Counted from the stretch's first letter, positions 51,135 through 60,099 are shown. The stretch is DNA of 64,000 bases from Silurus meridionalis (GCF_014805685.1 NC_060898.1:8500001-8564000), one strand, 5' to 3'. The notes: generated from the sequence alone by a model not told the origin. Made by a program: numbers and translations.

Positions 51135-51992
51135 GCAGCCAGAGCAAATTCACTCAACAACACTTGAGCATCAGGTTGATTCGAAACCAGGACTATCCAA
51201 CCATAAAAATGTGCACTGAAATCTCTGGTTGAAAACCCCCGAGATGAAATGTCCATGTCCATCCACATTGTTTAGAAAAAGATATTGTTTGGGCAAATAC
51301 TGTTTTATGACATTAAGGGTAGTATGTTAAGAAGATAACCTTAGGCCTAGTTGGATGCTTTGTTTGGTCATTTGCCAGTGTATTCCTAATGACAAGTGAA
51401 TAAAATAGGAACAGCACATCATTAAAGAATGTCAGTCTGGAGGCCATGACTGAAACCCCAGCTTAGCATAACTAGCACTCTGGATGGGGAAGGCTCGCAG
51501 TCCAGGAACGAACATCTGGCTGTACAAGCCGTGATCCTGAAGCCAAAACAGTAGTCCATTCATCCATTAAAAACAATGAGAGACACAGAATCATCTGCAA
51601 CTGCCATATTAGTCCCAGTGAACTAGCTAATGCTAGGGGTTGGTTATGCCTCAATGTTTCCTATAAGATGCTGATAAATAAGCTGGAGGGAACTCACTAC
51701 ACGCGATCTACACCATAACCCGATGTATAACACTGAAATCATGCCTGCTTTTTGCCTCTGTTTCACATTTCGCCCAGTTGGGTAGCGGTTCGATGCGATA
51801 TTCCTGGATTACTCACCGCATGTTCTCGATGTCCCTGCCGCCGCTTTTCACGATACACATGGGAATCGAGATCATGGCCAACAGCATCATGTAGGCCACG
51901 TAGAAACATTTTTTAAAATAGAAAACAAACGTGGTGCTGGTCCAAAACAGGATCGGCACGACGAGCAGCGGCAGGAGCCACAAAACCTCCAT
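30533..51992 (-). CDS. agpat2: 1-acylglycerol-3-phosphate O-acyltransferase 2 (AGPAT2), 6 coding exons, 270 aa
   Basis: ER membrane enzyme that acylates lysophosphatidic acid with acyl-CoA to phosphatidic acid, the second acylation step of triglyceride and phospholipid synthesis. Coding exons on the minus strand: 51992-51817, 39117-38984, 35610-35435, 35114-35019, 31101-31029 and 30690-30533. All introns are GT-AG, and 813 nt give an unbroken frame. Two N-terminal hydrophobic segments lie at about residues 3-26 and 30-48. The catalytic NHQSSID (His96, Asp101) is followed by GGIVFINR (134-141), FPEGTR (168-173) and the APIIPIVF block (195-202). The human protein is 278 aa. It has YPEGTR where this has FPEGTR. 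The gene is tail-to-tail with egfl7 and upstream of dipk1b, as in mammals. Other AGPATs share the motifs; the length, ends and synteny favour AGPAT2. Confidence 0.95.
31029..31101 (-). CDS. agpat2: agpat2 coding exon 5 (motif IV)
   Basis: Encodes [15 protein letters not shown] and LRKEKEFKS, the acyltransferase motif IV block. Phase 0 entry, phase 1 exit; donor TCAG|GTGAAA. Confidence 0.95.
31208..31261. repeat. (CA)n microsatellite
   Basis: About 27 CA units in agpat2 intron 4, about 110 bp before exon 5 in transcription order. Confidence 0.95.
31262..31871. other. agpat2 intron 4, nothing recognised
   Basis: AT-rich intronic sequence between the CA array and the DDE transposon. Confidence 0.4.
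32280..33858 (+). pseudogene. Transposase pseudogene with two introns and three in-frame stops
   Basis: Exons 32280-32716, 32837-33062 and 33199-33858 (GT-AG; introns 120 and 136 bp) join in one frame of 440 codons. The start [10 protein letters not shown] leads into a Gly/Arg-rich region built of four 45-bp tandem units (about 32342-32520, unit [15 protein letters not shown]). A helix-turn-helix follows ([22 protein letters not shown]). The C-terminal catalytic domain has [19 protein letters not shown] and [14 protein letters not shown], with the D, D and E intact. The only lesions seen are stops at 32361 (TAA), 32514 (TAA) and 32961 (TGA). Sister repeat units have CAA at the first two positions. 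The acidic Glu-rich open frame at 32284-32526 is a shadow of this repeat region. The family is known in fish; the exact name is uncertain. Confidence 0.85.
33199..33858 (+). CDS. Transposase catalytic exon (open part of the pseudogene)
   Basis: The third exon, from acceptor TTTTCACAG, is open for 219 codons and contains the complete DDE_3-like fold motifs ([26 protein letters not shown]). It could be translated only from an internal Met such as the one at 33220 ([12 protein letters not shown]). That product would lack the DNA-binding domain. Confidence 0.7.
   Translation, partial: RILQLDTMARPHEYLFLDEAGFNLQKRRQRGRNIIGHHEVPGQRGGNITLCAAMGLEGLVHRHAVLGSYNTQRLLTFLEELKDISLDRQQHHPGPAHKIYVIIWDNVSFHKINQIREWFTTNSNHFLNVCLPPYSPFLNPIEEFFSSWRWKVYDRQPYTRENLLRAMEPACVDIPVEAFQGWIRHSRAFFPRCLARDNIACNVDEVMWPDAAQRHDAAQ
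33882..33887 (+). terminator. Poly(A) signal of the transposase
   Basis: AATAAA 24 bp after the transposase stop, followed by a second AATAAA-like run (AAATAAAAAAAC). Confidence 0.6.
34321..35018. other. agpat2 intron 4, distal side
   Basis: No element or exon recognised. Confidence 0.35.
35019..35114 (-). CDS. agpat2: agpat2 coding exon 4 (EGTR motif)
   Basis: Encodes [20 protein letters not shown] then [12 protein letters not shown], containing the phosphate-binding EGTR motif. Acceptor TTTACAG; donor CAG|GTACAT. Confidence 0.96.
35435..35610 (-). CDS. agpat2: agpat2 coding exon 3 (motif III, GGxxFI)
   Basis: Encodes [20 protein letters not shown] then [18 protein letters not shown]. Acceptor CCCCACAAAG, phase 1 entry, phase 0 exit; donor AAG|GTGTGT. 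Confidence 0.96.
35611..36204. other. agpat2 intron 2, nothing recognised
   Basis: AT-rich sequence without recognisable features. Confidence 0.35.
36205..36835 (+). mobile_element. Tc1-type deletion derivative
   Basis: The left end near 36211 (ACACTGATCAGCAAATTACG, then CCACTGACAGGTAAAGT) and the body (GCAGGATAATGCTCCCTGCT; CTTAAAGGATCTGCTGGCAA; right end CAATATTTGTTAGGCAGGTG) match a common fish Tc1/mariner family. The transposase C-terminus is broken by stops. Confidence 0.6.
36836..37486. other. agpat2 intron 2, nothing recognised
   Basis: No feature seen. Confidence 0.35.
37487..37662. repeat. Compound (TATC)n/(AT)n/(GTAT)n microsatellite
   Basis: CTAT tetranucleotides pass into AT dinucleotides with ATGTATGT islands, abutting the L2 fragment. 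Confidence 0.93.
37663..37996 (+). pseudogene. L2 LINE polyprotein, C-terminal remnant
   Basis: Open to a TAG at 37994-37996 and encoding [53 protein letters not shown] and [16 protein letters not shown]. This is the conserved segment after the reverse transcriptase in L2 elements. Everything upstream is missing because of 5' truncation. Confidence 0.85.
38289..38330. repeat. (CT)n microsatellite inside the L2 tail
   Basis: About 20 CT units. The homologous L2 fragment at 14222 also borders a GA/CT array, so the array is probably part of the element. Confidence 0.9.
38797..38960. repeat. (AT)n, (ATAC)n and (GT)n microsatellites beside agpat2 exon 2
   Basis: About 25 AT units, ATAC-rich spacers, then about 18 GT units ending near 38957. 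The donor of agpat2 exon 2 lies at 38983, only about 25 bp away in transcription order. Confidence 0.9.
38984..39117 (-). CDS. agpat2: agpat2 coding exon 2 (catalytic NHX4D)
   Basis: Encodes [20 protein letters not shown] then [17 protein letters not shown], holding the catalytic His and Asp. Acceptor ATGTTGTAG; donor CTGG|GTAAAC. Confidence 0.96.
39130..40114. other. agpat2 intron 1, nothing recognised
   Basis: AT-rich. A T18 run is at 39560-39577. Confidence 0.35.
40115..40280 (+). mobile_element. Short dispersed repeat (SINE or MITE)
   Basis: Carries GGCCTTATCCAGAGCAACTT, AAGGGCCTTGCTCAAGGGCC, CAGCAGTGGCAGCTTAGTGG and CTTACCCACTAAGTGACCAC. Same family as 27289 and 53036. Confidence 0.75.
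40288..40375. repeat. Perfect inverted repeat, arms of 30 bp
   Basis: Left arm 40288-40317 starts AGCAGGTTCCTAATAACTAA. The right arm, ending at 40375, is its exact reverse complement. The spacer is about 28 bp and has weaker pairing at its edges (AAAAT/ATTTT). It begins within 10 bp of the end of the short repeat at 40115-40280. Confidence 0.9.
40376..41131. other. agpat2 intron 1, nothing recognised
   Basis: AT-rich sequence. No feature seen. Confidence 0.35.
41132..42563. mobile_element. hAT-like non-autonomous element with long inverted ends, about 1.43 kb
   Basis: The left end TAGGGCTGCTGCTATCGATA is inverted at the right end (TATCGATAGCTACAGCCCTA to 42563). The inverted similarity continues inward for about 220 bp (for example TTTAGAAAAATGTAAATTTT and AATGGGTTTCCCCATTTAGTGC on the left). 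The ends resemble hAT families with CAGGGCTGC-type termini. No convincing 8-bp duplication remains at the edges. The centre (41350-42300) has no transposase. Confidence 0.75.
42564..44776. other. agpat2 intron 1, nothing recognised
   Basis: AT-rich. A short (GA)n tract is at 44249-44268. No exon or element end identified. Confidence 0.35.
44777..45207. mobile_element. hAT MITE with perfect 8-bp target duplication, 431 bp
   Basis: Ends are CAGTGGTTGGTGGCCGC and, inverted, CAGCGGTCCCCAACC. The 8-bp TGATAGAG flanks it directly on both sides (44769-44776 and 45208-45215). The 8-bp duplication and CAG...CTG ends are diagnostic of hAT. Non-coding. Confidence 0.9.
45216..46479. other. agpat2 intron 1, nothing recognised
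   Basis: Contains A-rich tracts near 45340-45440 and a degenerate CA-rich patch at 45519-45558. No gene. Confidence 0.35.
46480..46726 (-). mobile_element. Mariner-type remnant, right end
   Basis: Ends CTATTGGCCATATAGTG (near 46720), matching the family end. Inside are TCCCAAAGGTGTTCAGGTCT and CACAGTATTGCCATATCACC. Confidence 0.6.
46727..47760. other. agpat2 intron 1, nothing recognised
   Basis: A short (CA)n lies at 46907-46928. No other feature seen. Confidence 0.35.
47763..48640. repeat. Tc1-type scraps
   Basis: 47765 starts ACACTGATCAGTCAGGACAT, similar to the Tc1 derivative at 36211. 48535-48625 (ATCTCAAAGATGATCCAGAA, GGTACAAATACTAATG) looks like another Tc1 end region. Highly decayed. 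Confidence 0.4.
48815..49065 (+). mobile_element. tRNA-derived SINE with pol III B box
   Basis: B box GGTTCAATTCC lies at 48852-48862 in a tRNA-like CCCGGGTTCAATTCCCGG. The body has GGAAGGGTTGCATTAGGAAG and GGCATCCAGCGTAAAAACG, and the end is CGCTGTGGCGACCCCTAACG, GGAGAAGCCG and a T-run. Partial relatives in the window are at 61798 (inverse, GGGATGCCTTCCTAATGC) and 63900. Confidence 0.8.
49150..49650 (+). mobile_element. Tc1 fragment joined to a mariner-type fragment
   Basis: 49190-49370 reads as Tc1 body (GGCCAAACTGGTTTGAACTG; GAAGACCACATCCGG). From about 49371 it continues as the mariner family seen at 24236 (AATGCTCTTGTGGCTGAACA, CCTTCCCAGAAGAATCGAGG). No frame survives. Confidence 0.55.
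49651..50685. other. agpat2 intron 1, nothing recognised
   Basis: An A-rich run lies at 50034-50060. No exon or element seen. Confidence 0.35.
50690..50912 (+). mobile_element. Mariner-type remnant
   Basis: Shares GCAAGGTCCATAAAGGCATG, CCCTGACCTGAACCTAACAA and TGCTCTTGTGGCTGATGTGA with the other copies. Broken. Confidence 0.6.
51090..51131. repeat. (GT)n microsatellite
   Basis: About 20 GT units in agpat2 intron 1. Confidence 0.95.
51132..51816. other. agpat2 intron 1, proximal part
   Basis: No element recognised. Begins (minus strand) with the donor GTGAGT at 51816-51811. Confidence 0.4.
51817..51992 (-). CDS. agpat2: agpat2 coding exon 1 (N-terminal membrane segments)
   Basis: Encodes [17 protein letters not shown], a hydrophobic anchor, then [20 protein letters not shown], a second membrane-prone segment, and [10 protein letters not shown]. 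The family has ENM at the same splice point. Donor GCG|GTGAGT. Confidence 0.96.
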
Positions 51993-52000
51993 ACCCCCTC

Positions 52001-52067
<67 letters not shown>

Positions 52068-52400
52068 TCACACACACTGAGCTGCTGCGCGCAGAAGGAA
52101 CGCTGAACGACGCCTACATTGGACTTCACTTCGACAAAACCCCTTTGAGCAACCACGGTTACGTCAAATCAGGCCAATCGAAAAATGGCAATGGGAACAA
52201 AAGGGGAGAGACGCTGAAGAAAAAAACAACGGACATATACTGTTCTCAAATATGGTGCTTCATAACTGAGAGGAAATGAGATCTTCTCCACCGAGCAGAG
52301 AACACGCGGCACAAGCGTTTCTCTACATTTCCGGGTTCTCGGTGTTTACGTACCACGTAACCACGTTTTCTGCGTGCTGGAGACACTAAACGGAAAATAA
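51993..52400 (-). promoter_or_regulatory. agpat2: agpat2 promoter and 5' untranslated region
   Basis: GC- and CpG-richer than its surroundings. The presumed 5' untranslated region holds compound (CA)n/(CT)n tracts at 52009-52077. An inverted CCAAT box (CCAAT on the + strand at 52174) lies about 180 bp upstream of the ATG. CpG-containing motifs (CACGTAAC, CACGTTTTC) occur near 52353-52370. No TATA box was identified. Placement rests on the ATG only. Confidence 0.55.
52009..52077. repeat. Compound (CA)n(CT)n(CA)n microsatellite
   Basis: Short CA and CT blocks alternate within about 20-85 bp upstream of the agpat2 start codon. Confidence 0.9.
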
Positions 52401-53035
52401 AGCTTTCCGTTGGTTTTGGTTGCTTTCCCGCGTCTTTATTTGATGCATTACTCTAAAAACAGTTCAACAATATAAAACATAGTGTTTGAGAACATTCCAG
52501 AAGCCTTTAGACCTCATGTGGATTGTGACACCGTTTTACACTCTGATTCTTGGACCTGTATTACACATATGGCCTGAGCAGGGTTGCTTCACATCTGCTG
52601 GATGTCTTTAATATCCACTACTCCTAATAACTGTTTTAATAATTCATATAATTTTCTATGTAAATGTCATTATGGGGAAAAGTGCTAGACACGTCAGGAG
52701 GGAGTAGTTCAGGTTTCATTTCTGTATTAAGTAAAGAAACCTGATCAGGAAATTTAGAATTCATTTTCAAGGGTTGGAAAGTTGTGCATCTAATGTGCTT
52801 TGGAATAGTTTGTGTAGATTGGGCTGGGAATGATTTGGCAGCTGTGTTTCTGAATTTGTTCTGTACTTTTTTAACCTGATACTTGGGGGCATTGAACAGG
52901 TAATAAATAATTCATTTAAAGGGATTTTTTTAAAAATAACTCCACATTTCTCAAGGGAGCACAGTATAAATAGTTTGTTGTCTAAAAAAAAAAATCCATT
53001 TACCTGGCCTCGTACAGATAATCTAGTACAGTGAT
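52401..53035. other. Intergenic sequence between agpat2 and dipk1b
   Basis: No feature recognised. Confidence 0.4.
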
Positions 53036-53180
53036 GCATTTACATTTATGGTATTTGGCAGATGCCCCTATCCAAAGTGACTCACAATTGTCTTGTTTAT
53101 ACAACTAATTAGTTGAGGGTTAAGGGCCTTGCTCAAGGGCCCAGCAGTGTCAGCTTCACAACCTTCCAATCAGAAATCCA
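53036..53180 (+). mobile_element. Short dispersed repeat (SINE or MITE)
   Basis: Carries TACATTTATGGTATTTGGCA, AAGTGACTCACAATTG, GGGCCTTGCTCAAGGGCCCA and ACCTTCCAATCAG. Same family as 27289 and 40115. Confidence 0.75.
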
Positions 53181-54639
53181 ACATTTTAAATTAATGACGT
53201 GACAATGCCCAAAACGTTTGTTACATATGACAGTTTGTTTTGATTTCTGGTCAAGGCATGGATTGTGATATTTTCAGTCTTTGCTGGATTTAATTGAACT
53301 TTTGTGGTTATGATTGTTTGATAAGTGCTAAAAGATATACGTCCTATGGCTTCTTGTGCTAATCCTCAAGTTGGTTATTGCAAGTCAGGGAATTTAATGT
53401 AACTTCTGATGAAGTATAGTCATAAATCTGCAAATTCATGGAATCATACCTAGTCTTACTCCAAGGTCCAAAAGATAACTGTTGTGTGGTAAATGCCATC
53501 AAAAGCCTTATCCCAGTAAGTTATTAAAGTGCATACCAATTCAGGTATCTACATTATGGTAACAACTTGTACTCTGATTACAATATACATCAGAGCATAA
53601 CACCTACTTCTAATTGTAGCTCTTCTTAAACTCCAGACCAGTTGAGTTGACTAACCTCCTGCGGCTGACGATAATCACATTTGGATACCATAAAGAATCT
53701 TTGAGTTGTACACTCACATTCCTGCTACGTTAATCTAACAAATCTCACAGACTGTCTATATAAAAATCAATCATGATGAGTACACTTTAAAAGCCACAAT
53801 ATGGCTATTTGATAGTTTCTAAATAATGCTGTGAGATGATTAAATAATGCTTTAAGGTAATTAACTAAAACTGATTACCTGTTACAAGCTAAGATTGAAC
53901 AGAATTAATACCCCATAATCCTTCCTATACTTAACATAATATAATCAGAAAAATGGACCTGTATAGTCCACGGTCAAGCATCTTGTTTTGATCACTTTGT
54001 CACACTGTTCTTTTTCTCAGCCAAGACAATATCACCATGGTACATATGCATTTCTAATGCATGGGCATTATCCAGTTGAAAATGTTCTTCCTTCCCTGTT
54101 TTAATCTTTGCAATATACCTTGCTCTGAATGAGGATGTCTGCTAAATGTCATAAATGTAAATATGAGGACATGACTCTGTCACTAGCTGCCTGCCTGCTG
54201 CTCCTTTTCCAAAAATAGGGGTATGATTCATGCACCAATGGGCTCCTATTAGCCTTTGTTTCAGTTCCTATGTTGACCACTAGATGCAGTAATAACTCTA
54301 ATGGTACAAAAGGGTTAGTAACCTAGAAGGTCACGCAACTCAATTGAACATTTCCCAAAAGTCATTCATTCCACAGAATTAAAAATGCATTGAGATACAA
54401 ATGAGGAAAGTTAAATTATTTGAAAGGCTAATATACTCTATATGATGTATACAATACAGTATACAACTGCCGCTACGGACAAGCCGCAACTGCTTTTCTG
54501 TCATTCTTCCATATAACTTTTTTGGATTAAAATGTTGTTTCAGAATTAACATAATGTAACAGTACAGTAGCAGGGTACATATAACTAGATCCAGATGGAG
54601 CATCAAGTGAAATACACACACACACAAAATATGCAGAAT
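53181..54639. other. Intergenic sequence
   Basis: Mostly unassigned. 54125-54165 (GGATGTCTGCTAAATGTCATAAATG in two parts) is the end of the same short repeat family. Confidence 0.35.
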
Positions 54640-54839
54640 TTATTAGTTTGTATGTTGTATAGTCAGTATATAATTAAAGTAAATGTAAACATTAAAATAT
54701 GTGCATTTGTCGTGTGTCAATAGAAGTTTAAAGGCAGTAAAAGAGAAAGTTGCTATGTCTGAGCAGTCCTTTATAGACATGTATAAATGGCAGGTGTAGC
54801 AACAGTACAAAAATGTACAAAATAGCATAATACAAAATG

Positions 54840-55200
54840 TCTAAGACTAGACTTAGCAGCAGTAAAGTGGTAATGGTGCACTTTAAATTATTAAACAGAA
54901 TTTCCATAAGTGACTTTGAGCTGTCAGTGAGGTGGCCAGTGTGTGGGGGGCAAAAGAATTGTGATAGCCCACAGGTAGAATCTGTTCTTCAGCCTGCTGG
55001 TTCTTGATTGAATGCTCCAGGAACCTTTTGCCTGATGGCAGTCTGATAAACAGTCTATATGCTGGATGACTGAGCTTGTGAGCTGTGAGCTTTTCTGAGA
55101 CATTGTGCATGGGGGATGTCCTGTAAGGCTAGGAGTGTGTTGCCAGTAATAAGTTCTGCTTTCTGCTTTGTGGCCAATCCTACAGTAAATTCATAGGTTT
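54840..55200. repeat. Probable retroelement remnant
   Basis: GTCAGTGAGGTGGCCAGTGT, CAGCCTGCTGGTTCTTGATT and GATGTCCTGTAAGGCTAGG recall a dispersed fish retroelement untranslated region. The minus-strand open frame (SHPAYRLFIRLPSGKRF) could instead be a reverse-transcriptase C-terminal scrap. Assignment is from memory of such repeats and weak. Confidence 0.4.
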
Positions 55201-55649
55201 TGTGATGAGTTTGACTGAATGTATGTGATGGGGCAGATCTGTAGTCAATGAATTCACTTATACTCTATATGCTTTCTTTTCTACGTGTGTAAGCACTGTG
55301 CATTGCCATACTAATGGCATCATTTGTCAATCTGTTTTTGAGGTATGCAAATCGACAGGGTCTGTGGTAGCCAGAAGCGAGGTACAGATGTGGCGTTTGA
55401 CTGCAGAGGTTAAAGCCATTTGGCTGGTAGTCACTGAAAAAATCTGGCTGCAGATATAATATTGCTTGCCTCAAACCAAGTGTACAAGAGATTTCAACTT
55501 ACTAGGTAGTGAGGCAGAGAGTCCCCCACTGTATAAAGTAGAGTTTGCCCAGAGCACATAGTCAAAGGTTGTCTGTCTCATTGGAGTGACAAAGTGGAAA
55601 TGGAATACAAGGCCTCGATCTCAACAAAACATATCACTCAAACTGGGGG

Positions 55650-55825
55650 AAGTGGCAGCTCAGTGGTTTAGACATCAGATTTTCACTCAAAAGGTCATGA
55701 GTTCAAATTTCAGCACCACCAAGCTGCCACTGTTGGGCCCTTGTGCAGAACACTGCTCAGTGTATATTCAAGAGAAGCCGTCTGGCCCCTGGATATGGGC
55801 GTCTGCCAAATGCTGTTAATGTAAA
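55650..55825 (+). mobile_element. tRNA-derived SINE copy
   Basis: GCAGCTCAGTGGTTTAGACA (tRNA-like 5' part), GGTCATGAGTTCAAATTTCA (decayed B box), CCAAGCTGCCACTGTTGGGC and a tail GGGCGTCTGCCAAATGCTGT. Related to the copy at 19148. Confidence 0.75.
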
Positions 55826-55989
55826 TATAAAACTGGTCCACTGATAAAATCATGTGTACGAAAGTAATTTGTTGATTTCAACTCAGCATTACTTATATTA
55901 TTAATACAAGATACAGAATCCCATAGAAATTGGTTAGAGAACATTGGTTTCATACTCTCTGTCTGCAAAAGCAGCCTGGAATTCCACAG

Positions 55990-56480
55990 ACTTCAGACTG
56001 AATGAAAAACATAGATCACACTGGCCACCAGGGCCATGACAGCACAACATAGCACAGGTAAATATGCATTATTAAATTTGTAAATGATGCCACAGTAGTG
56101 TGATTCATCAGCCATCATGATGAGACAGCAAACAGAATGAAGACAAAGCTGATAAACAGGTCAATAATCTGAGCTGACTGTATACTTAAGGAAAACTAGT
56201 GTTCATCACTACCCAGTGCTCATCCATGGCTGTCCGTTGAATTTATCTGGTTTCACAACACTATTCCTGAGCAAAAAAATATTAATCCAAACATCATTTC
56301 CACCTTTTGTGCCAAATGATGAGAGCTAGACTCCTCTTTCACATGCTAAAAACATTCTATAGAGATATTGTTGAGGGTATAGTGGGGGAGCTGCAGCATA
56401 TCAAATTGACCTCGCAGTGGTTGAGTTCTAATGAAAACAGTACAGAATATTTTATTAGTCACTATGTCTCTCATACCGGG
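55990..56480. repeat. Probable retroelement remnant
   Basis: Contains CATTTCCACCTTTTGTGCCA, AACATTCTATAGAGATATTG and ATAGTGGGGGAGCTGCAGCA, phrases that recall fish LINE 3' parts. No open frame. Low certainty. Confidence 0.35.
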
Positions 56481-57835
56481 CATCTATGACAAATATAGCA
56501 CCAAACTACACCCACCACTCCCATAAACTTTTTTTATCTGCTGTCTGATAGAAGATGCTGAAATGATCCAGATCACATCCACCAGATTCCATAACAGCTT
56601 TAAAGGTGTTAATAATAACAAACTGCAGTCACCCTATCCCGTGGAAATGTCTTTTAATATTTATATCATTACTTATTCATTATCATTCCATATTCATAGA
56701 TCATGTGTTACTCAGGAATATCATTATGCACTAAACACTTTTATCAGTATTACCTTTCATACAGGAACAGCACAACAGTCACGGAATGTAAAATGTAAAA
56801 TTACTTCTATGCTGTTAGTTGTAATGTAACACTTTATCCAACACACACCATTCCGATCACTTTATTGATGTTTACTGTATGTGCAATATATTTCAAGACA
56901 ATACATTTAATATTTATTGCATTGTACTTATTATTCCAAGGCAACATGCAATGCATATATTTTGTTGTCCTATATATTGCTTATTGTCTATTGTCTTTTC
57001 CTAATTTGCACATTTGTTATAAAATATATGAATATGCTATAACATTCAGAACCAGATATGACGGTGTGTCTTGAGGTATTGGACCTTCTTCATTACCATT
57101 TATCTCCATGGTAAGCAAACTATTTTTATATTATTGTAACCATGGTAAAGCAATAGTTTTTGAAACCAAGGATTTCTCTAAACCTACTGCTTATGGTTTA
57201 ATAACCATCATTACAGGTTCTAACCAATATCAAACAGCTGGGAAATAAATGTGGATGGTTTAAGTTGTTTCATTTTTTGCTAAGGGAATAATTTGAATCC
57301 TGCACTTAAAACCTGCATTCTTAGTATATCTCAGTAATGAAATAGATATTCTCACTATGCATTATCTGCAATAAGCATAACATTTACATTTGTTCAACTT
57401 TATAATTTTAGACCAAGATATTCAGATGCTCTCTTATTGGGAATTAAATACATTTTGAGATCAAGAACTATAAAAGAAAAAAGACTTATACTTAGTATAT
57501 TGTATTTTTTGTGTAGTGTTTGTTCAGTTTACTTTTGTCAAATGTATTATTTACTATCGTTTGCATAAATAATCAAATAAATTTTTTTATTTTTATTTTA
57601 ACGTATTTATTTTTTATCTGAATATCTTTCATCTTCTTCTTTCATGCATGTGTGTCCAGTAAATTACTTGTGTGAGTGAGTGGTCATTTGGGTAAATTGT
57701 TGTATAGTAATTGTTTGCTTTTGAGTACTAATTACTTTGGCCATTTTAATTACATTGGATTTATGGTTATGAGAGATGGAATTATACATTGCTTTGTAAG
57801 TTACAATTCTAAAAAACGGTTATCTATTAATTCGA
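56481..57835. other. Intergenic sequence, nothing recognised
   Basis: AT-rich with chance open frames only. Confidence 0.35.
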
Positions 57836-57856
57836 TTTAGATGTATTTGTATAGAG

Positions 57857-58128
57857 CAGGGGTCACCAGCCTTTTTGAAACTGAGAGCTACTTCTTGGGT
57901 ACCATTAATGTGAAGGGCTACCAGTTTGATACACACAGTTTTCAGTTTGATCTGAAATAACAAATTTGCTCAATTTACCTTTTATTATATGTTATTATTA
58001 ATAATTAATGATATTCATCTATGTGAAGACACTGATCATGCTAATGATTTCTCATAATAAGTATCAACAATGATTTGACAAAGTAGGCCCGCGGGCTACT
58101 CATGTGGGCACCACATTGGGGACCCCTG
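57857..58128. mobile_element. hAT MITE with perfect 8-bp target duplication, 272 bp
   Basis: Ends CAGGGGTCACCAGCC and, inverted, CAGGGGTCCCCAATG. The 8-bp GTATAGAG flanks both sides (57849-57856 and 58129-58136). It has inserted into an L2 tail: 57836-57856 plus 58129-58200 read on the minus strand as GGACAATGTCCATTGTTAAA, then GCTCTATACAAAT, as in the L2 end at 38750-38780. Confidence 0.9.
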
Positions 58129-58200
58129 GTATAGAGCTTTTAACAATGGACATTGTCCCAATTTTAGTGCCTATAAGTTTATCCCTTCTCCAAACTTATC

Positions 58201-58689
58201 TCTTAAAAGTTTATCCCTTAATTATATAAATTAAGGATAGTAAACATTTTTATAGTAACACACATTTTGAATGACTCACTAATAAACACATTAATAATGC
58301 ACAGATTCAAAACACCGACATTTGAGTTTATGAAAAATGCAATTAAAAATGTTAAAGCAAACTTACTGCCGTTATTTATTGATTTGATCTTTTTTTTTTT
58401 ATTGTTGTTGTTGTTTTGCCACTCACACTGTATAAAATAAATAGTTCATTCCCTTAACTTAACAATGTTAATGCTTTTGAGGGTTTTAAAAAAAGGAAAG
58501 TGTGTACATAAATCCAAACTGAGACACAAAAAAATAATTTGAATCCTGTTTGAAATCGAATTCAGGCGTTACGGCACAAATTCCTCCCTATTTTGACATT
58601 TAAAAAAAGAATCAGATTGGAGTTGCCTGTGTGATCATAGTGTAAGATTCTAGCTGCATCTTGCAAACCTATGCCTTTAAGAGGGGATT
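58201..58689. other. Intergenic sequence upstream of dipk1b
   Basis: AT-rich. No feature recognised. Confidence 0.35.
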
Positions 58690-59148
58690 TTGGGCGGTCT
58701 AACCCCCTCTCTGCATATCTCAACCACCCCTTTAAAACCCCGTCGAATCACAACGAGGGAGAAAGAGAAAAGGCGTTCGGCCATTCGTTTGGAGAACCGG
58801 GCCACACGTATTTCCTTTTTCTAATGCAACTGACTATAAAAACCAGAAGCTCGGCGCGCTGAAGGTTCAGGAGAAGTTCGCGCTCTGCAGCGATGCGGCG
58901 GGATGCGGCACAATAACGGAGACCTGTATAACATATCACAAACGCCATTGTTTTATTCGTAAACGAAGCTCGCGAATGTAAGACGCACGATTTAAACGCT
59001 CGTTGCACCTCGTTTTCGAGATCCCCTTTCTCCTAATCCGGTTTTTGGCTGCAGTAATTTTGCAGGCGGGGGGTGCACGCCATGTCGAATCTCAGTGCTG
59101 CGTATGGCGGTGAGAGGACGTGAGCCGCGCGCGGAGACTGTTGCGAAG
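58690..59148 (+). promoter_or_regulatory. dipk1b: dipk1b CpG-rich promoter and 5' untranslated region
   Basis: A clear rise in CpG density (for example CTCGGCGCGCTG near 58851 and GAGCCGCGCGCGGAGAC near 59122) ends at exon 1. CCTTTAAAACCCC near 58731 is a TATA-like element at the upstream edge. The open frames on the minus strand here are by-products of the CpG island. Confidence 0.65.
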
Positions 59149-59214
59149 ATGCCACGCGCTTTGCGGAGGCTCGTGCATCTCGTGCTGTTGTGCCCGCTTT
59201 CCAAGGGCCTGCAG
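59149..59214 (+). CDS. dipk1b: dipk1b coding exon 1
   Basis: 22 codons, ending CTG CAG|GTAGGC. Basic and hydrophobic N-terminus with RRLVHLVLLCPLSKGLQ. Confidence 0.94.
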
Positions 59215-60099
59215 GTAGGCTGCTGTTCCCATCCACTGGCTTTACCCCCTATGACCTGATGTGGGCACGGTGAATTTAGTTCCGCTTCAACCGGACATTT
59301 TAATGAGATCATTCATTAAAAATAATTTCATTATTTCCCAAAGAAGTTTAAACCTAAATGTATACATACGCAGCATTAACAACATAACCAACATAATACT
59401 GTACTACTACCCCAGCAATCATCATCATTACAATGTTAATAATGATGGGTAGTATGTTGTTGTTTTTATTATTAACAGTGCCTGCTGAGCTACTGTTTAT
59501 AATATATTATAGGCTCTGTAATTCAATCCTTACATTATCATTGCCATGATCAATATCATATCATACATCACTGTATGAGCTATCACACTATTTAGTTAAC
59601 AGTTACTTCCTTTTTAACTTCCTTAATTACTCTAATTAACTATGCATGAATGACCCAAATAACGGATGTTGGGTTAAGGAGGGGATGGACTTAAAGGTAA
59701 CAATCTAGTTTCATTTAAATAAACATAGAAATGAATGGAAACCAATGAATCAGAAAAGTCTAAAAGTAAACAAATATATTACCATATAGAACATGTGGAA
59801 ATTTCCAACATGGACACAAAAAAATCACAAAAGTTTATTATTATTAATATTTGTGTTTATAGACATTTGAGCAGGTTACATTTTTTTCTTTGCAATTTAA
59901 ATAAAATACCTGCTTGTTTACATAATATATTAAATAATATTTTTGAATATTTAATAAGAACAACATAGAATAAATCATATTAATGCAATATACTTTTTAT
60001 TATATTGAATAAATTAAGTCAATCAATCAATTAAATCAATTTAATACAATTAAATAAATAGAAACATTTAATAGTTTACATTTGTTCGACCCCTGTGTA

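Noticed and set aside
58992..59312. Minus-strand open frames at the dipk1b CpG island
   Set aside because: CpG islands are stop-poor. These frames are opposite to the supported exon and show no recognisable domain.
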